Below the pieces are notes generated by a model. That model searched no databases, was not told the origin of the DNA, and saw nothing but the letters and a program-made list of their open reading frames with translations. From Bradyrhizobium monzae (lineage in GTDB: Bacteria; Pseudomonadota; Alphaproteobacteria; Rhizobiales; Xanthobacteraceae), in contig NZ_JAIRDQ010000010.1 in NCBI RefSeq assembly GCF_021458635.1, positions 1 to 64,000 of the forward strand: a stretch of DNA of 64,000 nucleotides. The letters are read 5' to 3'. Below, piece by piece: positions 9,665 to 18,624 of this stretch. A program made the position numbers and the translations under genes. How positions within the stretch are numbered: the stretch's first letter is position 1; each line of letters begins with the position of its first letter.

Positions 9665-10500
9665 ACACCGATACCGTTTCCGCCGGCGTGGTTGCGCTGC
9701 ATCCCGTCCGGCTCAGCCTGATCTGGGCCGCCCTGTTCACGGCGCTGTGGACCTGGTTGATCTACGTGTTGCCCGCACTTCCGGAGAGCGGGGTGCCAGC
9801 CCTGGGCGTTCGGCTGATGGCTCACGGCCTCATCGCCCTCGGCTTGTGGCTCGGCCTCGAACGCACTCCGTTGACGCCAAGACAGCGCCAGGCGATCTGG
9901 CTGTCCATCATGATTCCCTTCACGCTTTGGGCCACCGTCGCCTGGACAGCAGCCATCAACGGCGCATTCCGCGCAGGCGCCTCCTCCCTGCCGCTGCTTC
10001 CCGCGGCGATCCTGCTGCCGGTGATCGTCGGCGCTCCCGTGCTGCTGTTGTCGAAACGGATCGGACAGCTGCTTGATGCAATGCCGGCAACATGGCTCAT
10101 CGCCCTTCAGCTTTACCGGGTCTTCGGCAGCCAATGGCTCGCCTACTGGCTTCGAGGCGTGCTGCCGGGCCTCTGGGCGTTGCCGGCGGGAACAGGCGAT
10201 GTCCTGACCGGTCTTTTCGCCGTGCCGGCGGCGATTGCCCTCGCAACCGGAACGGCTGAGGGACGGCGCGCGGCGATCCTTTGGAATGTGTTCGGCCTTG
10301 CCGATTTCGCCGTCGCGATCACCTTGGGCATGATCATGTCGCCCGGCCCCTTTCAGCTGATCATTCCGCAGGGTCCGAGCATGGGCGTCGATAGTTTTCC
10401 GAATGTGCTGACGCCCGCTTTCGTCGTGCCAAGCTCGATCCTGTTGCACGCCCTGTCACTGCGCCAGTTATTCCGTCTCAGTCCAGCCGAGACGATGTGA
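9661..10500 (+). CDS. hypothetical polytopic membrane protein
   Basis: A 279-residue protein with about seven hydrophobic helices and short loops (LSLIWAALFTALWTWLIYVL; LMAHGLIALGLWLGLE; AILLPVIVGAPVLLLS; LIALQLYRVFGSQWLAYWL; AVAITLGMIM). No known transporter signature is seen. The start is the ATG of an ATGA overlap with the preceding membrane-protein gene; the open frame extends left but only inside that gene. It ends 27 nt before the convergent Lrp/AsnC gene. Function unknown; probably the last gene of the 8671-10500 unit. Confidence 0.75.
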   Translation: MNTDTVSAGVVALHPVRLSLIWAALFTALWTWLIYVLPALPESGVPALGVRLMAHGLIALGLWLGLERTPLTPRQRQAIWLSIMIPFTLWATVAWTAAINGAFRAGASSLPLLPAAILLPVIVGAPVLLLSKRIGQLLDAMPATWLIALQLYRVFGSQWLAYWLRGVLPGLWALPAGTGDVLTGLFAVPAAIALATGTAEGRRAAILWNVFGLADFAVAITLGMIMSPGPFQLIIPQGPSMGVDSFPNVLTPAFVVPSSILLHALSLRQLFRLSPAETM

Positions 10501-10526
10501 ACGATGGCCGCGCCGAACGAAGCCTG

Positions 10527-10982
10527 TCAAAACGGCAGCGCCACGCTGGTCTTGATCTCCTTCAGCACCACGTTGCTGCGGACGTAGCGGATGCCGGGGA
10601 TGCGGAACATGAACTCGTCGAGGAAGCGGTTGTAGGCCGCCATATCCTGCACGACGACGCGCAGATGATAATCGGCGTCGCCCGTCGTCGCAAAACACTC
10701 CAGCACCTCGCGACGCGTGGTGACGCGGGACACGAACTCGTCGACGAATTTGGCGTCGTGCCGCTCCAGCGAGACATGGAGGATGGCAGACATCGCGAAC
10801 CCCGCCTGCTCGCGCGCGACCAGCGCCGCATAGCCCCGGATGACGCCGCTGTCCTCGAGCGCGCGCACCCGGCGCCAACAGGCCGAGGTCGACATGCCGA
10901 CCTCGTCGGCGAGCTGCTGGTTGGTGGCGCGGCCGTCCGTCTGGAGGTGGGCAAGAATCCGCGCGTCCTGGTCTTCGATCAT
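10527..10982 (-). CDS. Lrp/AsnC family transcriptional regulator
   Basis: A 151-residue feast/famine regulator. The N-terminal HTH starts DQDARILAHLQTDGRATNQQLADEVGMS with recognition helix STSACWRRVRALE; the RAM/AsnC ligand-binding domain follows (FATTGDADYHLRVVVQDMAAYNRFLDEF). Proteins of this type sense amino acids or related metabolites. It is divergent from the fused indolepyruvate oxidoreductase gene, with a 154-bp AT-richer gap holding a dyad (11029-11051). This suggests it controls that gene, and the aromatic amino-acid substrate class fits an Lrp-type sensor. Confidence 0.93.
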   Translation of the reverse strand: MIEDQDARILAHLQTDGRATNQQLADEVGMSTSACWRRVRALEDSGVIRGYAALVAREQAGFAMSAILHVSLERHDAKFVDEFVSRVTTRREVLECFATTGDADYHLRVVVQDMAAYNRFLDEFMFRIPGIRYVRSNVVLKEIKTSVALPF

Positions 10983-11028
10983 CGATGGCCCTCAAATCGG
11001 GTTAAATCTACCAAACTTAGATATCCGA

Positions 11029-11051
11029 TGCAAAATTCTACCGTATTTGCA
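11029..11051. promoter_or_regulatory. TGCAAA-N11-TTTGCA dyad, candidate Lrp operator
   Basis: A 23-bp interrupted palindrome (TGCAAA, 11-bp A/T-rich spacer, TTTGCA) in the AT-rich gap between the Lrp/AsnC gene and the oxidoreductase gene. Lrp-family dimers bind dyads of this size, so it may be the operator for both promoters. Only the symmetry and the location support this. Confidence 0.4.
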
Positions 11052-11136
11052 CTCATGTCGGGACAAATGGGTAAGACCTACCAGCGCCCCAGGCCTAACC
11101 TTGGCCTATTCGGCAGGATGCCGCGCGAGGTCCGCA

Positions 11137-14100
11137 ATGGACGCCATTCCGTCACTCGATGCCTACGAACTCTCCGACCGCTACGAACGCGAGGACGGCC
11201 GCGTCTTCCTCACGGGCACACAGGCCATCGTCCGCATCGCGCTCGACCAGCTCGGGCGCGACCGCGCCGCGGGGCTCAAAACCGCCGGCTTCATCTCCGG
11301 CTACCGCGGCTCACCGCTCGGCGGCGTCGATCTCGAGCTGTGGCGCATCCAGCAGCGATTGAAGCAGGACCGCATCGAATTCCTCCCCGCCGTGAATGAG
11401 GACCTCGCGGCAACCGCCGTGTTCGGCTCCCAGCAGGTCGAGACCCAAGCCGATCGCGAGGTCGATGGCGTCTTCGGGCTCTGGTACGGCAAGGGCCCCG
11501 GCGTCGATCGCTCCGGCGACGCGCTCAAGCACGGCAATGCCTATGGCTCGTCGCCGCATGGCGGCGTGCTGGTGGTCGCCGGCGACGACCACGGCTGCGT
11601 CTCGTCCTCGATGCCGCACCAGTCCGACGTCGCCTTCATGAGCTGGTTCATGCCGACGCTGCACCCCGCAAGCGTCGGCGAATATCTCGAATTCGGTGAG
11701 TACGGCTACGCGCTGAGCCGCTTCTCCGGCATGTGGGTCGGCTTCAAGGCGATCTCGGAGATCGTCGAGTCGGGCGCGTCCCTTGCGCTGCGCCCACCGC
11801 GCCTGTTCCGCACGCCCGACTTCACCCCGCCGCCGGGCGGACTGCACTATCGCTGGCCCGACCTGCCGGGACCGCAGATCGAGGAGCGGCTGGAAGCGAA
11901 AAAGCACGCGGTCTACGCCTTCGCCAAGGCCAATCCGATCGACCGCCATATCTACGACATTGCAAACGCCACCTACGGCATCGTCACCACAGGCAAGGCG
12001 CATCTCGACCTGATGGAAGCGCTGCGGCTGATGGGCCTCGATGAAGCCGCCTGCCGCAGCATCGGCATCGACATCTACAAGGTCGGCATGGTCTGGCCGC
12101 TGGCGCTGCACGACGCCATGGATTTCGTGAAGGGCAAGCGCGAGATCCTCGTGGTCGAGGAGAAGCGCGGCATCATCGAGAGCCAGTTCAAGGAATATTT
12201 CTACGACTATCCCGGCGCGAAGCCCGAACGGATGGTCGGCAAGCACGACGAAACCGGCGCGCGGCTGATCTCGTGGACCGGCGAACTTTCGCCTCGCGCG
12301 CTGGCGTCCGTGCTGGCCCGGCGGCTCGATCCGATGTTTCCGGGCCTCAATCTCGCCGCCCGCGCCGCCACGCTGCTGCCAGAGGCCGAGCGCTCGATCA
12401 ACGTGTCGGGCGCGACGCGCACGCCCTATTTCTGCTCGGGATGTCCGCACAACAGTTCGACAAAAGTGCCCGAGGGATCGAAGGCGCTGGCCGGCATCGG
12501 CTGCCATTTCATGGCGAGCTGGATGGACCGCGAGACCTCGTCGCTGATCCAGATGGGCGGAGAAGGCGTCAACTGGGCGGCGTCGTCGCGGTTCACCGGC
12601 CACAAGCACGTCTTCCAGAATCTCGGCGAAGGCACTTACTACCATTCCGGCTCGATGGCGATCCGGCAGGCGATCGCCGCAAAGGCCAACATCACCTACA
12701 AGATCCTGTTCAACGACGCCGTCGCCATGACCGGCGGCCAGCCGGTCGACGGTCCGATCAGCGTGCATGCCATCGCGCACAGCGTCCGCGCCGAGGGCGT
12801 GGCTCGCATCGCGCTGGTGTCGGACGATCCCGCGCAGTTCTCGCCCGCGGATCTGCCTGGCGGCGTCACCATTCATCCGCGCGAGGAGATGGACGCCGTG
12901 CAGCGCGAGCTGCGCGACGTCAACGGCGTCTCGGTGCTTATCTATCAGCAGACCTGCGCCACCGAGAAGCGGCGCCGGCGCAAGCGCGGGCAGATGGCCG
13001 ATCCCAAACGCTTTGCCTACATCAACGATCTCGTCTGCGAGGGCTGCGGCGACTGCTCGGTCGAGTCCAACTGCCTCAGCGTCGAGCCGAAGGAGACGCC
13101 TTTCGGCCGCAAGCGGCAGATCAACCTGTCGGCATGCAACAAGGATTTTTCCTGCCTCAACGGGTTTTGCCCGAGCTTTGTCACCGTCGAAGACGCGACG
13201 CGCCGGAAGAAGAGCGCGAGCGAGATCGATGCCATCGGTCGTGCCGCCGCGCTCCCCCTCCCCACCCCAGCCACGCTCGATCGCCCTTACGACCTGCTCG
13301 TGACCGGCGTCGGCGGCACCGGCGTGATCACGGTCGGCGCGCTGATCGGGATGGCCGCGCATCTGGAACGACGCGGAGTCTCGGTGCTGGATTTTACCGG
13401 CTTTGCGCAGAAGTTTGGTCCGGTGCTGAGCTACATCCGCCTCGCCTCGAGTCCCGAAGCACTGCACCAGGTCCGCATCGACCAGGGCGCGGCCGATGCG
13501 CTGATCGGCTGCGACCTCGTCGTCAGCTCCTCGCCGAAGGCGTCCGGCACCTATCGCCGCGGCACGCGCGCTGCAATCAACACCGCGGAGATGCCGACCG
13601 GCGACGTGGTCCGCTTCCGCGACGCCGATCTTGCCTCGCCTGCCCGCCTGCGCGCGATCGGCCGCGTCATCGGCAACGACAATCTCGACAGCATCGATGC
13701 CAACGCCCTGGCCGAGCAGCTGCTCGGCGATGCCGTCTATGCCAACATCATCATGCTGGGCTTCGCCTGGCAGCGCGGATTGGTACCGACTTCACTGTCG
13801 GCGCTGCTGCGCGCGATCGAGCTCAACGGCGTCGCGGTCGAACGCAACAAGCAGGCTTTTGCCTGGGGCCGGATCGCCGCCGCCGATCCGGAGTTTCTGC
13901 CGAAGGCGAGGGAGACGCCGAAGGCCGAGACGCTCGACCAGCTCATCGCCCGCCGCGCGGATTTCCTCACCGCCTATCAGGATGACGCTTATGCGGCGCG
14001 CTATCGAACACGCGTCGCAAAAGTTCGTGCGGCCGAATCCACCATCAACAGCGAGGCTCTGACCGAGGCCGTCGCCCGCGCCCTCTTCAAGCTGATGGCC

Positions 14101-14586
14101 TACAAGGATGAGTACGAGGTCGCGCGCCTGCACATGCAGACCGGCTTTCTCGACGAGCTGAACGGCGAGTTCGAGGAAGGTTTTCGCGTGCAGTATCATC
14201 TCGCCCCACCGTTCCTGCCATCGAAGCACGACGCTCGCGGCCGCCCGCGCAAGCGCGCTTTCGGCCAGTGGATCCAGACGCCGCTCGCGGTGCTGGCGCG
14301 ACTCAAAATGCTGCGCGGAACGCGGTTCGATCCGTTCGGCTATACGGCCGAGCGGCGCGCTGAGCGAGAGCTGATCGGCTGGTATGAGGGCGTCATCGTG
14401 CAAATGCTGGATCGGATCGAGCCCGCGCATCTGCCCGATCTCGTCGCCATCGCCAAAGCCCCGATGGAAATCCGCGGCTACGGCCCGGTGAAGGACATCG
14501 CGATCGCGAAGGTGAAGCCCGAGGTCGAGCGGCTGCTCGCCGCTCTGGCCAAATCTTCATCGGCAAAGAAGCGCGCGTACGGTTGA
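11137..14586 (+). CDS. fused indolepyruvate ferredoxin oxidoreductase (IorA+IorB type)
   Basis: A 1149-residue fusion of the thiamine-diphosphate and gamma-type subunits of 2-oxoacid:ferredoxin oxidoreductases. It should oxidatively decarboxylate aryl-pyruvates from aromatic amino acids to aryl-acetyl-CoA, passing electrons to ferredoxin. Visible are the N-terminal pyrimidine-binding region (GFISGYRGSPLGGVD), CSGCPHNSS (C433, C436) and GGEGVNW in the TPP domain, a Cys cluster CEGCGDC (634-640) plus further Cys suited to an Fe-S cluster, and a gamma domain beginning TGVGGTGVIT near residue 722. The start at 11137 aligns with the family N-terminus; the open frame runs further left without conserved sequence. 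Divergent from an Lrp regulator and followed by an amidase. Confidence 0.9.
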   Translation: MDAIPSLDAYELSDRYEREDGRVFLTGTQAIVRIALDQLGRDRAAGLKTAGFISGYRGSPLGGVDLELWRIQQRLKQDRIEFLPAVNEDLAATAVFGSQQVETQADREVDGVFGLWYGKGPGVDRSGDALKHGNAYGSSPHGGVLVVAGDDHGCVSSSMPHQSDVAFMSWFMPTLHPASVGEYLEFGEYGYALSRFSGMWVGFKAISEIVESGASLALRPPRLFRTPDFTPPPGGLHYRWPDLPGPQIEERLEAKKHAVYAFAKANPIDRHIYDIANATYGIVTTGKAHLDLMEALRLMGLDEAACRSIGIDIYKVGMVWPLALHDAMDFVKGKREILVVEEKRGIIESQFKEYFYDYPGAKPERMVGKHDETGARLISWTGELSPRALASVLARRLDPMFPGLNLAARAATLLPEAERSINVSGATRTPYFCSGCPHNSSTKVPEGSKALAGIGCHFMASWMDRETSSLIQMGGEGVNWAASSRFTGHKHVFQNLGEGTYYHSGSMAIRQAIAAKANITYKILFNDAVAMTGGQPVDGPISVHAIAHSVRAEGVARIALVSDDPAQFSPADLPGGVTIHPREEMDAVQRELRDVNGVSVLIYQQTCATEKRRRRKRGQMADPKRFAYINDLVCEGCGDCSVESNCLSVEPKETPFGRKRQINLSACNKDFSCLNGFCPSFVTVEDATRRKKSASEIDAIGRAAALPLPTPATLDRPYDLLVTGVGGTGVITVGALIGMAAHLERRGVSVLDFTGFAQKFGPVLSYIRLASSPEALHQVRIDQGAADALIGCDLVVSSSPKASGTYRRGTRAAINTAEMPTGDVVRFRDADLASPARLRAIGRVIGNDNLDSIDANALAEQLLGDAVYANIIMLGFAWQRGLVPTSLSALLRAIELNGVAVERNKQAFAWGRIAAADPEFLPKARETPKAETLDQLIARRADFLTAYQDDAYAARYRTRVAKVRAAESTINSEALTEAVARALFKLMAYKDEYEVARLHMQTGFLDELNGEFEEGFRVQYHLAPPFLPSKHDARGRPRKRAFGQWIQTPLAVLARLKMLRGTRFDPFGYTAERRAERELIGWYEGVIVQMLDRIEPAHLPDLVAIAKAPMEIRGYGPVKDIAIAKVKPEVERLLAALAKSSSAKKRAYG

Positions 14587-14661
14587 CGCGACGCCACCGA
14601 GGCTTCAGCCTCCTGGATTGACGAGGCTCCGTCATGGAACCCCGCAATCGGGTGGCGCATC

Positions 14662-16086
14662 ATGAATTTCGACGAGTTGACCCTGACCCAGGCCGCAGCC
14701 GAGCTCGCCGCCGGGAAAATCACGAGCCACGCGCTCACCTCCGAGGCGCTCGCCCGGGCCAAGGCCAACGCTGATCTGAACGCCTTCGTCACTCTGGATG
14801 AGGAAGGTGCCCTTAAGGCCGCCGTCGCGTTCGACACGCAGGGCGCGGGCGCCGGGAACAGACCGCTCGGCGGCGTTCCCATCGCGATCAAGGACAACAT
14901 CGAGGTGGCCGGGCTGCCCTGCACCGCCGGAACGCCGGGGCTGAAGACCTTCATTCCAGGCGCTGACGCGCCGGTCGTTGCGAAGTTGCGCGCCGCGGGC
15001 GCCGTCATCATCGGCAAGACCAACATGCACGAGCTTGCGTTCGGTATCTCCGGCTACAACACCGCGTTCAAGACCGGCGCCGAATACGGCGTCCGTAACG
15101 CCTACAATCGCGCGCTGATTGCCGGTGGCTCCTCTTCCGGAACCGGCGCCGCAATCGGAGCGCGGATCGTGGCGGGCGGGCTCGGCACCGATACCGGCGG
15201 ATCAGTGCGCGTGCCCGGCGCGCTGAACGGTTGTGCCTCGCTGCGGCCGACCCTCGGCCGTTATCCGCAAGCGGGCATCGCGCCGATCTCGCATACCCGC
15301 GACACCGCGGGCCCGATGGCGGCCACCATGGCGGATATCGCGCTGCTCGATCGGGTCATTGCAGGTGGTGATGCGGTTCAGCCGGCAGATCTCGGTCAGA
15401 TCCGTCTCGGCCTCGTGAAGAGCATGCTGACGAATCTCGACGAAGACACGGAGGCCGCGTTCCACGCCGCCCTCGCCCAATTGAAGCCGCAAGGCGTGAC
15501 CGTGATCGACATCGAGATGCCGGAGCTGGCCCAGCTCAACGGCCAGGTCGGATTTCCGGTCGCGCTCTACGAGGCCTATGACGACATGGTCGCCTATCTC
15601 AAGCGCGCGGGCACGGGCGTGACCATCGACGCAATGGTCGCGCAAATCGCGAGCCCCGACGTCAAGGGCACCTATGAGGGCCTGGTGCTGCCGCGCAAAT
15701 TGCCGGCCCCCGACGGCAGCCTTGTTGATGCGAAGCCGCTTTACGATCACGCCATCAATGTCGCGAGGCCCGCGCTCCAGGCGCTATATCAGCAGACCTT
15801 TGCAAGCAACCGGCTCGACGCGATCGCTTTTCCGACCACACCGCGGGTGGCGATCGCCTCCAATCCGGAGTCCAGCAGCCTCGAGAATTTCGGACTGTTC
15901 ATCCAGAACACCGACCCCGGCAGCAATGCCGGCATTCCCGGCCTCCAGATTCCGATTGCTCTGGGTGCGACGAGCAAATTGCCGATTGGGCTTGAACTGG
16001 ATGGCCCGTCGGGCAGCGATGAGCGATTGCTTGCGATCGGGATGGCGCTAGACAGCGTGTTTCGACGGCTGCCGGCGCCCCGTTGA
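14662..16086 (+). CDS. amidase-signature family amidase
   Basis: A 474-residue amidase with the complete Ser-cisSer-Lys triad: K77 (PIAIKDNI), cis-Ser S157 (AGGSSSGTGA) and nucleophile S181 (GTDTGGSVR), at the standard 24-residue Ser-Ser spacing. It hydrolyses amides to acid plus ammonia. Family relatives include indoleacetamide hydrolase and AtzE/biuret-type enzymes; sequence alone does not settle which. It follows the oxidoreductase gene by 75 nt on the same strand and may be co-transcribed. That neighbour handles aryl-pyruvates, so an aryl-acetamide substrate is plausible but inferred. Confidence 0.9.
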   Translation: MNFDELTLTQAAAELAAGKITSHALTSEALARAKANADLNAFVTLDEEGALKAAVAFDTQGAGAGNRPLGGVPIAIKDNIEVAGLPCTAGTPGLKTFIPGADAPVVAKLRAAGAVIIGKTNMHELAFGISGYNTAFKTGAEYGVRNAYNRALIAGGSSSGTGAAIGARIVAGGLGTDTGGSVRVPGALNGCASLRPTLGRYPQAGIAPISHTRDTAGPMAATMADIALLDRVIAGGDAVQPADLGQIRLGLVKSMLTNLDEDTEAAFHAALAQLKPQGVTVIDIEMPELAQLNGQVGFPVALYEAYDDMVAYLKRAGTGVTIDAMVAQIASPDVKGTYEGLVLPRKLPAPDGSLVDAKPLYDHAINVARPALQALYQQTFASNRLDAIAFPTTPRVAIASNPESSSLENFGLFIQNTDPGSNAGIPGLQIPIALGATSKLPIGLELDGPSGSDERLLAIGMALDSVFRRLPAPR

Positions 16087-16093
16087 TGCACTC

Positions 16094-16291
16094 GTAGGGT
16101 GGGCAAAGCGCAAGCGTGCCCACCATTTCTCTGTCATTACGAGGAGCTCGCGACAAAATTGCGAAGCAATTTTGCGCTGATGCGACGAAGCAATCCAGAG
16201 TCTCTCTGCGGGGGGATTCTGGATTGCTTCGCTACGCTCGCAATGACGGAGGGACCGTGGGCACGGCGCGTCGCGCCTTTGCCCACCCTAC
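16094..16291. repeat. composite palindromic repeat: family-B element nested in family A
   Basis: The outer arms (GTAGGGTGGGCAAAGC at the left, its complement GCCTTTGCCCACCCTAC at the right) match the un-nested family-A element at 20752-20842. Inside, about 16132-16252, is a second complete palindrome of family B (GTCATTACGAGG..., paired AAGCAATCCAGA/TCTGGATTGCTTC arms, ...CTCGCAATGACGG) like the free copy at 28205-28293. It lies between the convergent amidase and LysR genes and can fold into a long structured RNA, perhaps ending both transcripts. Confidence 0.85.
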
Positions 16292-16304
16292 GGCACCGTG
16301 CCAG

Positions 16305-17216
16305 CTAAGAATACGGATTGATCAGCTTCTGCTGCTCGGCGCTGTGATCCACGAGCATGTCGATGAAGGTCCGGACCTTCGCCGACAGATGATGGCGATG
16401 CGGATAAACCGCGTTCATCGACATCTCGACCGGCCGGTATTCCGGGAGCAAGCGGATCAGACGGCCAGCGTCGAGATCGTCGCTCACCAGAAATCCTGCA
16501 AGCAGGCCGATGCCGGCGCCCTCGATCACCATCCGTCGCAGCGCTTCGCCGCTGTTGGTGACGAGGCTGCCCGAGATGCGCACCGAGGCGGGCGCGCCCT
16601 TGCGATCGAAGAAGCGCCACTCGTCGCCGAAGGGATAGTTGAGGTGACGGCCGCAATTGTGCTCGGTGAGCTCGGCGAGCTGCTGCACGCGGCCATGCTT
16701 TTCGAGATAATCGTGCGAGCAGCACAGCACGTGGCGCCAGGTGGCGAGGCTGCGAACGATCAGGCTCGAATCCGGCGGCGGCGTCATGCGCAGCGCGACG
16801 TCATAGCCCTCCTCGATCAGATCGACATTGGCCTCGCCCATGCGCAAATCGACCTTCACCTCCGGATAGGTCGACAGCAGCTTTGCCACGACGCCCGCGA
16901 CGAAGGGCACCATGTGGGTAGCGGAGTGAATCCGCAGCGTGCCCCGCGGCACCGACTGCAAGGCTCCCGCGATGTCGTCGGCCTGCTCGATGTCCGACAG
17001 GATCTGGATACAGCGGTCGTAATAGGCCTTGCCGATCTCGGTGACGCTGACCTTGCGGGTGGTGCGGTTGAGCAGCCGCGCGCCAAGCCGCTCCTCGAGC
17101 GCCTGGATGTGATTGCTGACCATGGTCGTGGACATGTTGAGCTTGCGGGCGGCGGCGGAGAACCCGCCGGTATCAACGACCCGGACGAATGCGGTCAGGC
17201 TGGTCAGCCGGTCCAT
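16305..17216 (-). CDS. LysR family transcriptional regulator
   Basis: A 303-residue LTTR. The HTH is in LTSLTAFVRVVDTGGFSAAARKLNMSTTMVSNHIQALEERLG (residues 4-45), followed by the NRTTRKVSVTEIG wing and the usual two-lobed effector domain (VDLIEEGYDVALR, MVIEGAGIGLLAGFLV). It is divergent from the EmrA-type gene, with about 140 bp between starts, so it probably regulates the emrAB-ahpD-like operon, as LTTRs often do for drug or aromatic-acid efflux. It ends just beyond the composite repeat. Confidence 0.92.
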   Translation of the reverse strand: MDRLTSLTAFVRVVDTGGFSAAARKLNMSTTMVSNHIQALEERLGARLLNRTTRKVSVTEIGKAYYDRCIQILSDIEQADDIAGALQSVPRGTLRIHSATHMVPFVAGVVAKLLSTYPEVKVDLRMGEANVDLIEEGYDVALRMTPPPDSSLIVRSLATWRHVLCCSHDYLEKHGRVQQLAELTEHNCGRHLNYPFGDEWRFFDRKGAPASVRISGSLVTNSGEALRRMVIEGAGIGLLAGFLVSDDLDAGRLIRLLPEYRPVEMSMNAVYPHRHHLSAKVRTFIDMLVDHSAEQQKLINPYS

Positions 17217-17355
17217 GGGCGCCTCGGATTATGCAGCATGAGTGGACAATCATTTTGCTTTTTGGCGGATTATCACAAGCGCCGGGACAGCGCATCTTGC
17301 CGGCATGAACAGCGCGCCCCGTCGGACCGGGACGTCTGGGAATCCGGAGGATGCC

Positions 17356-18507
17356 GTGTCGAACGCGACTTATACCACTGAAACTACTAGAGAAATCAGC
17401 CTAAAGCCGTCCCGCCAAGCGATCAAGCGGGCGGCCCTCGGCCTCGCGCTTGCCCTCGGCATCGCTGTGGCCGGCGACTTTGGCTACAATTACCTGACGA
17501 CCGGCCGCTACCTGGAATCGACCGATGACGCCTATGTGAAGGCCGATTCCACCATCATCGCCCCAAAGGTGTCGGGCTACATCGGCCAAGTGCTGGTCGG
17601 CGACAACGAGAAGGTGAGAGCGGGCCAGGTGCTGGCCAGAATCGACGACCGCGACTTCAAGGCCGCGCTCGGCCAGGCCCGCGCAGATGTGGCCGCGGCC
17701 GAAGCCTCGGTTCGGAACCTCGATGCCCAGCTCGAACTGCAACAGCCGATCATCGAGCAGAGCACCGCTGATGTCACAGCCGCCGATGCCAATCTGAAAT
17801 TCGCGCAGGAAGAGCGCGCCCGCTACGACGACCTCATGAAGTCGGGTTCAGGCACGATCCAGCGCGCGCAGCAGACCGATGCGGCGCTCCGCGCCAGCAA
17901 CGCGCAACTGCAGCACGCCAAGTCGGGCCTGGTGGCCGCACAGCGCAAGGTAGACGTGCTGACCACCCAGCGCGCCCAGGCCACCGCCCAATTGGATCGC
18001 GCTCGCGCGGTCGCAGACCAGGCCGAGCTGAACCTGTCCTACACCGAGATCACCGCGCCTGTTGACGGCACGGTCGGCGCCCGCAGCTTGCGCGTCGGCC
18101 AATACGTGCAGGCCGGCACGCAATTGATGGCGGTGGTGCCGCTCGACGCGGTCTATGTCGTGGCGAATTTCAAGGAGACGCAGCTCACGCATGTGCGCGC
18201 CGGCCAGCCGGTCGAGCTGGTCGTCGACAGCTTTCGTAATCGCACGCTGCATGGTCATGTCGACAGCCTTTCGCCGGCGAGCGGGCTTGAATTCGCGCTG
18301 CTGCCTCCCGACAATGCGACGGGTAACTTCACCAAGATCGTGCAGCGCGTGCCGGTAAAGATCGTGCTCGACGATCACAGCCTGACCGGCCTGCTGCGGC
18401 CCGGCATGTCGGCCGTGCCGACCGTCGACACCAAGGCAACCGTGGTGGCCGAGCGCGAGACCGCCAAGCGTGTTGCTGAAAATACGTCTCGCCCGAACGG
18501 CGGCTGA
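17356..18507 (+). CDS. emrA: EmrA/HlyD-type membrane fusion protein
   Basis: A 383-residue periplasmic adaptor of a tripartite efflux pump. It has one N-terminal membrane anchor (AALGLALALGIAVAGDFGYNYL), a first lipoyl half (VKADSTIIAPKVSGYIGQVLVGDNEKVRAGQVLARIDD), a long alpha-helical hairpin rich in Ala/Gln, a second lipoyl half (SYTEITAPVDGTVGARSLRVGQYVQAGTQLMAVVP) and a beta-barrel domain. I chose the GTG at 17356, which has GGAGG five bases upstream, over ATGs at 17242 and 17305. It precedes the 14-TM transporter by about 117 nt and presumably links it to an outer-membrane channel, which is not encoded here. Confidence 0.9.
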   Translation: MSNATYTTETTREISLKPSRQAIKRAALGLALALGIAVAGDFGYNYLTTGRYLESTDDAYVKADSTIIAPKVSGYIGQVLVGDNEKVRAGQVLARIDDRDFKAALGQARADVAAAEASVRNLDAQLELQQPIIEQSTADVTAADANLKFAQEERARYDDLMKSGSGTIQRAQQTDAALRASNAQLQHAKSGLVAAQRKVDVLTTQRAQATAQLDRARAVADQAELNLSYTEITAPVDGTVGARSLRVGQYVQAGTQLMAVVPLDAVYVVANFKETQLTHVRAGQPVELVVDSFRNRTLHGHVDSLSPASGLEFALLPPDNATGNFTKIVQRVPVKIVLDDHSLTGLLRPGMSAVPTVDTKATVVAERETAKRVAENTSRPNGG

Positions 18508-18624
18508 CGCCGCGGGATCCCGGCAGGATTATCAAGTCCAGCCGGATGATCCTTCCCGGACATACCCGATTATCGAAAACATCCGTCTAACGCATCCTGT
18601 CTCCGCAACCGAGACGAGGCATCC

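Noticed and set aside
11311..13467. 718-codon open frame antisense to the indolepyruvate oxidoreductase
   Set aside because: Low-complexity Arg/Asp/His translation typical of GC-skew shadows; the plus-strand protein is full-length with family motifs.
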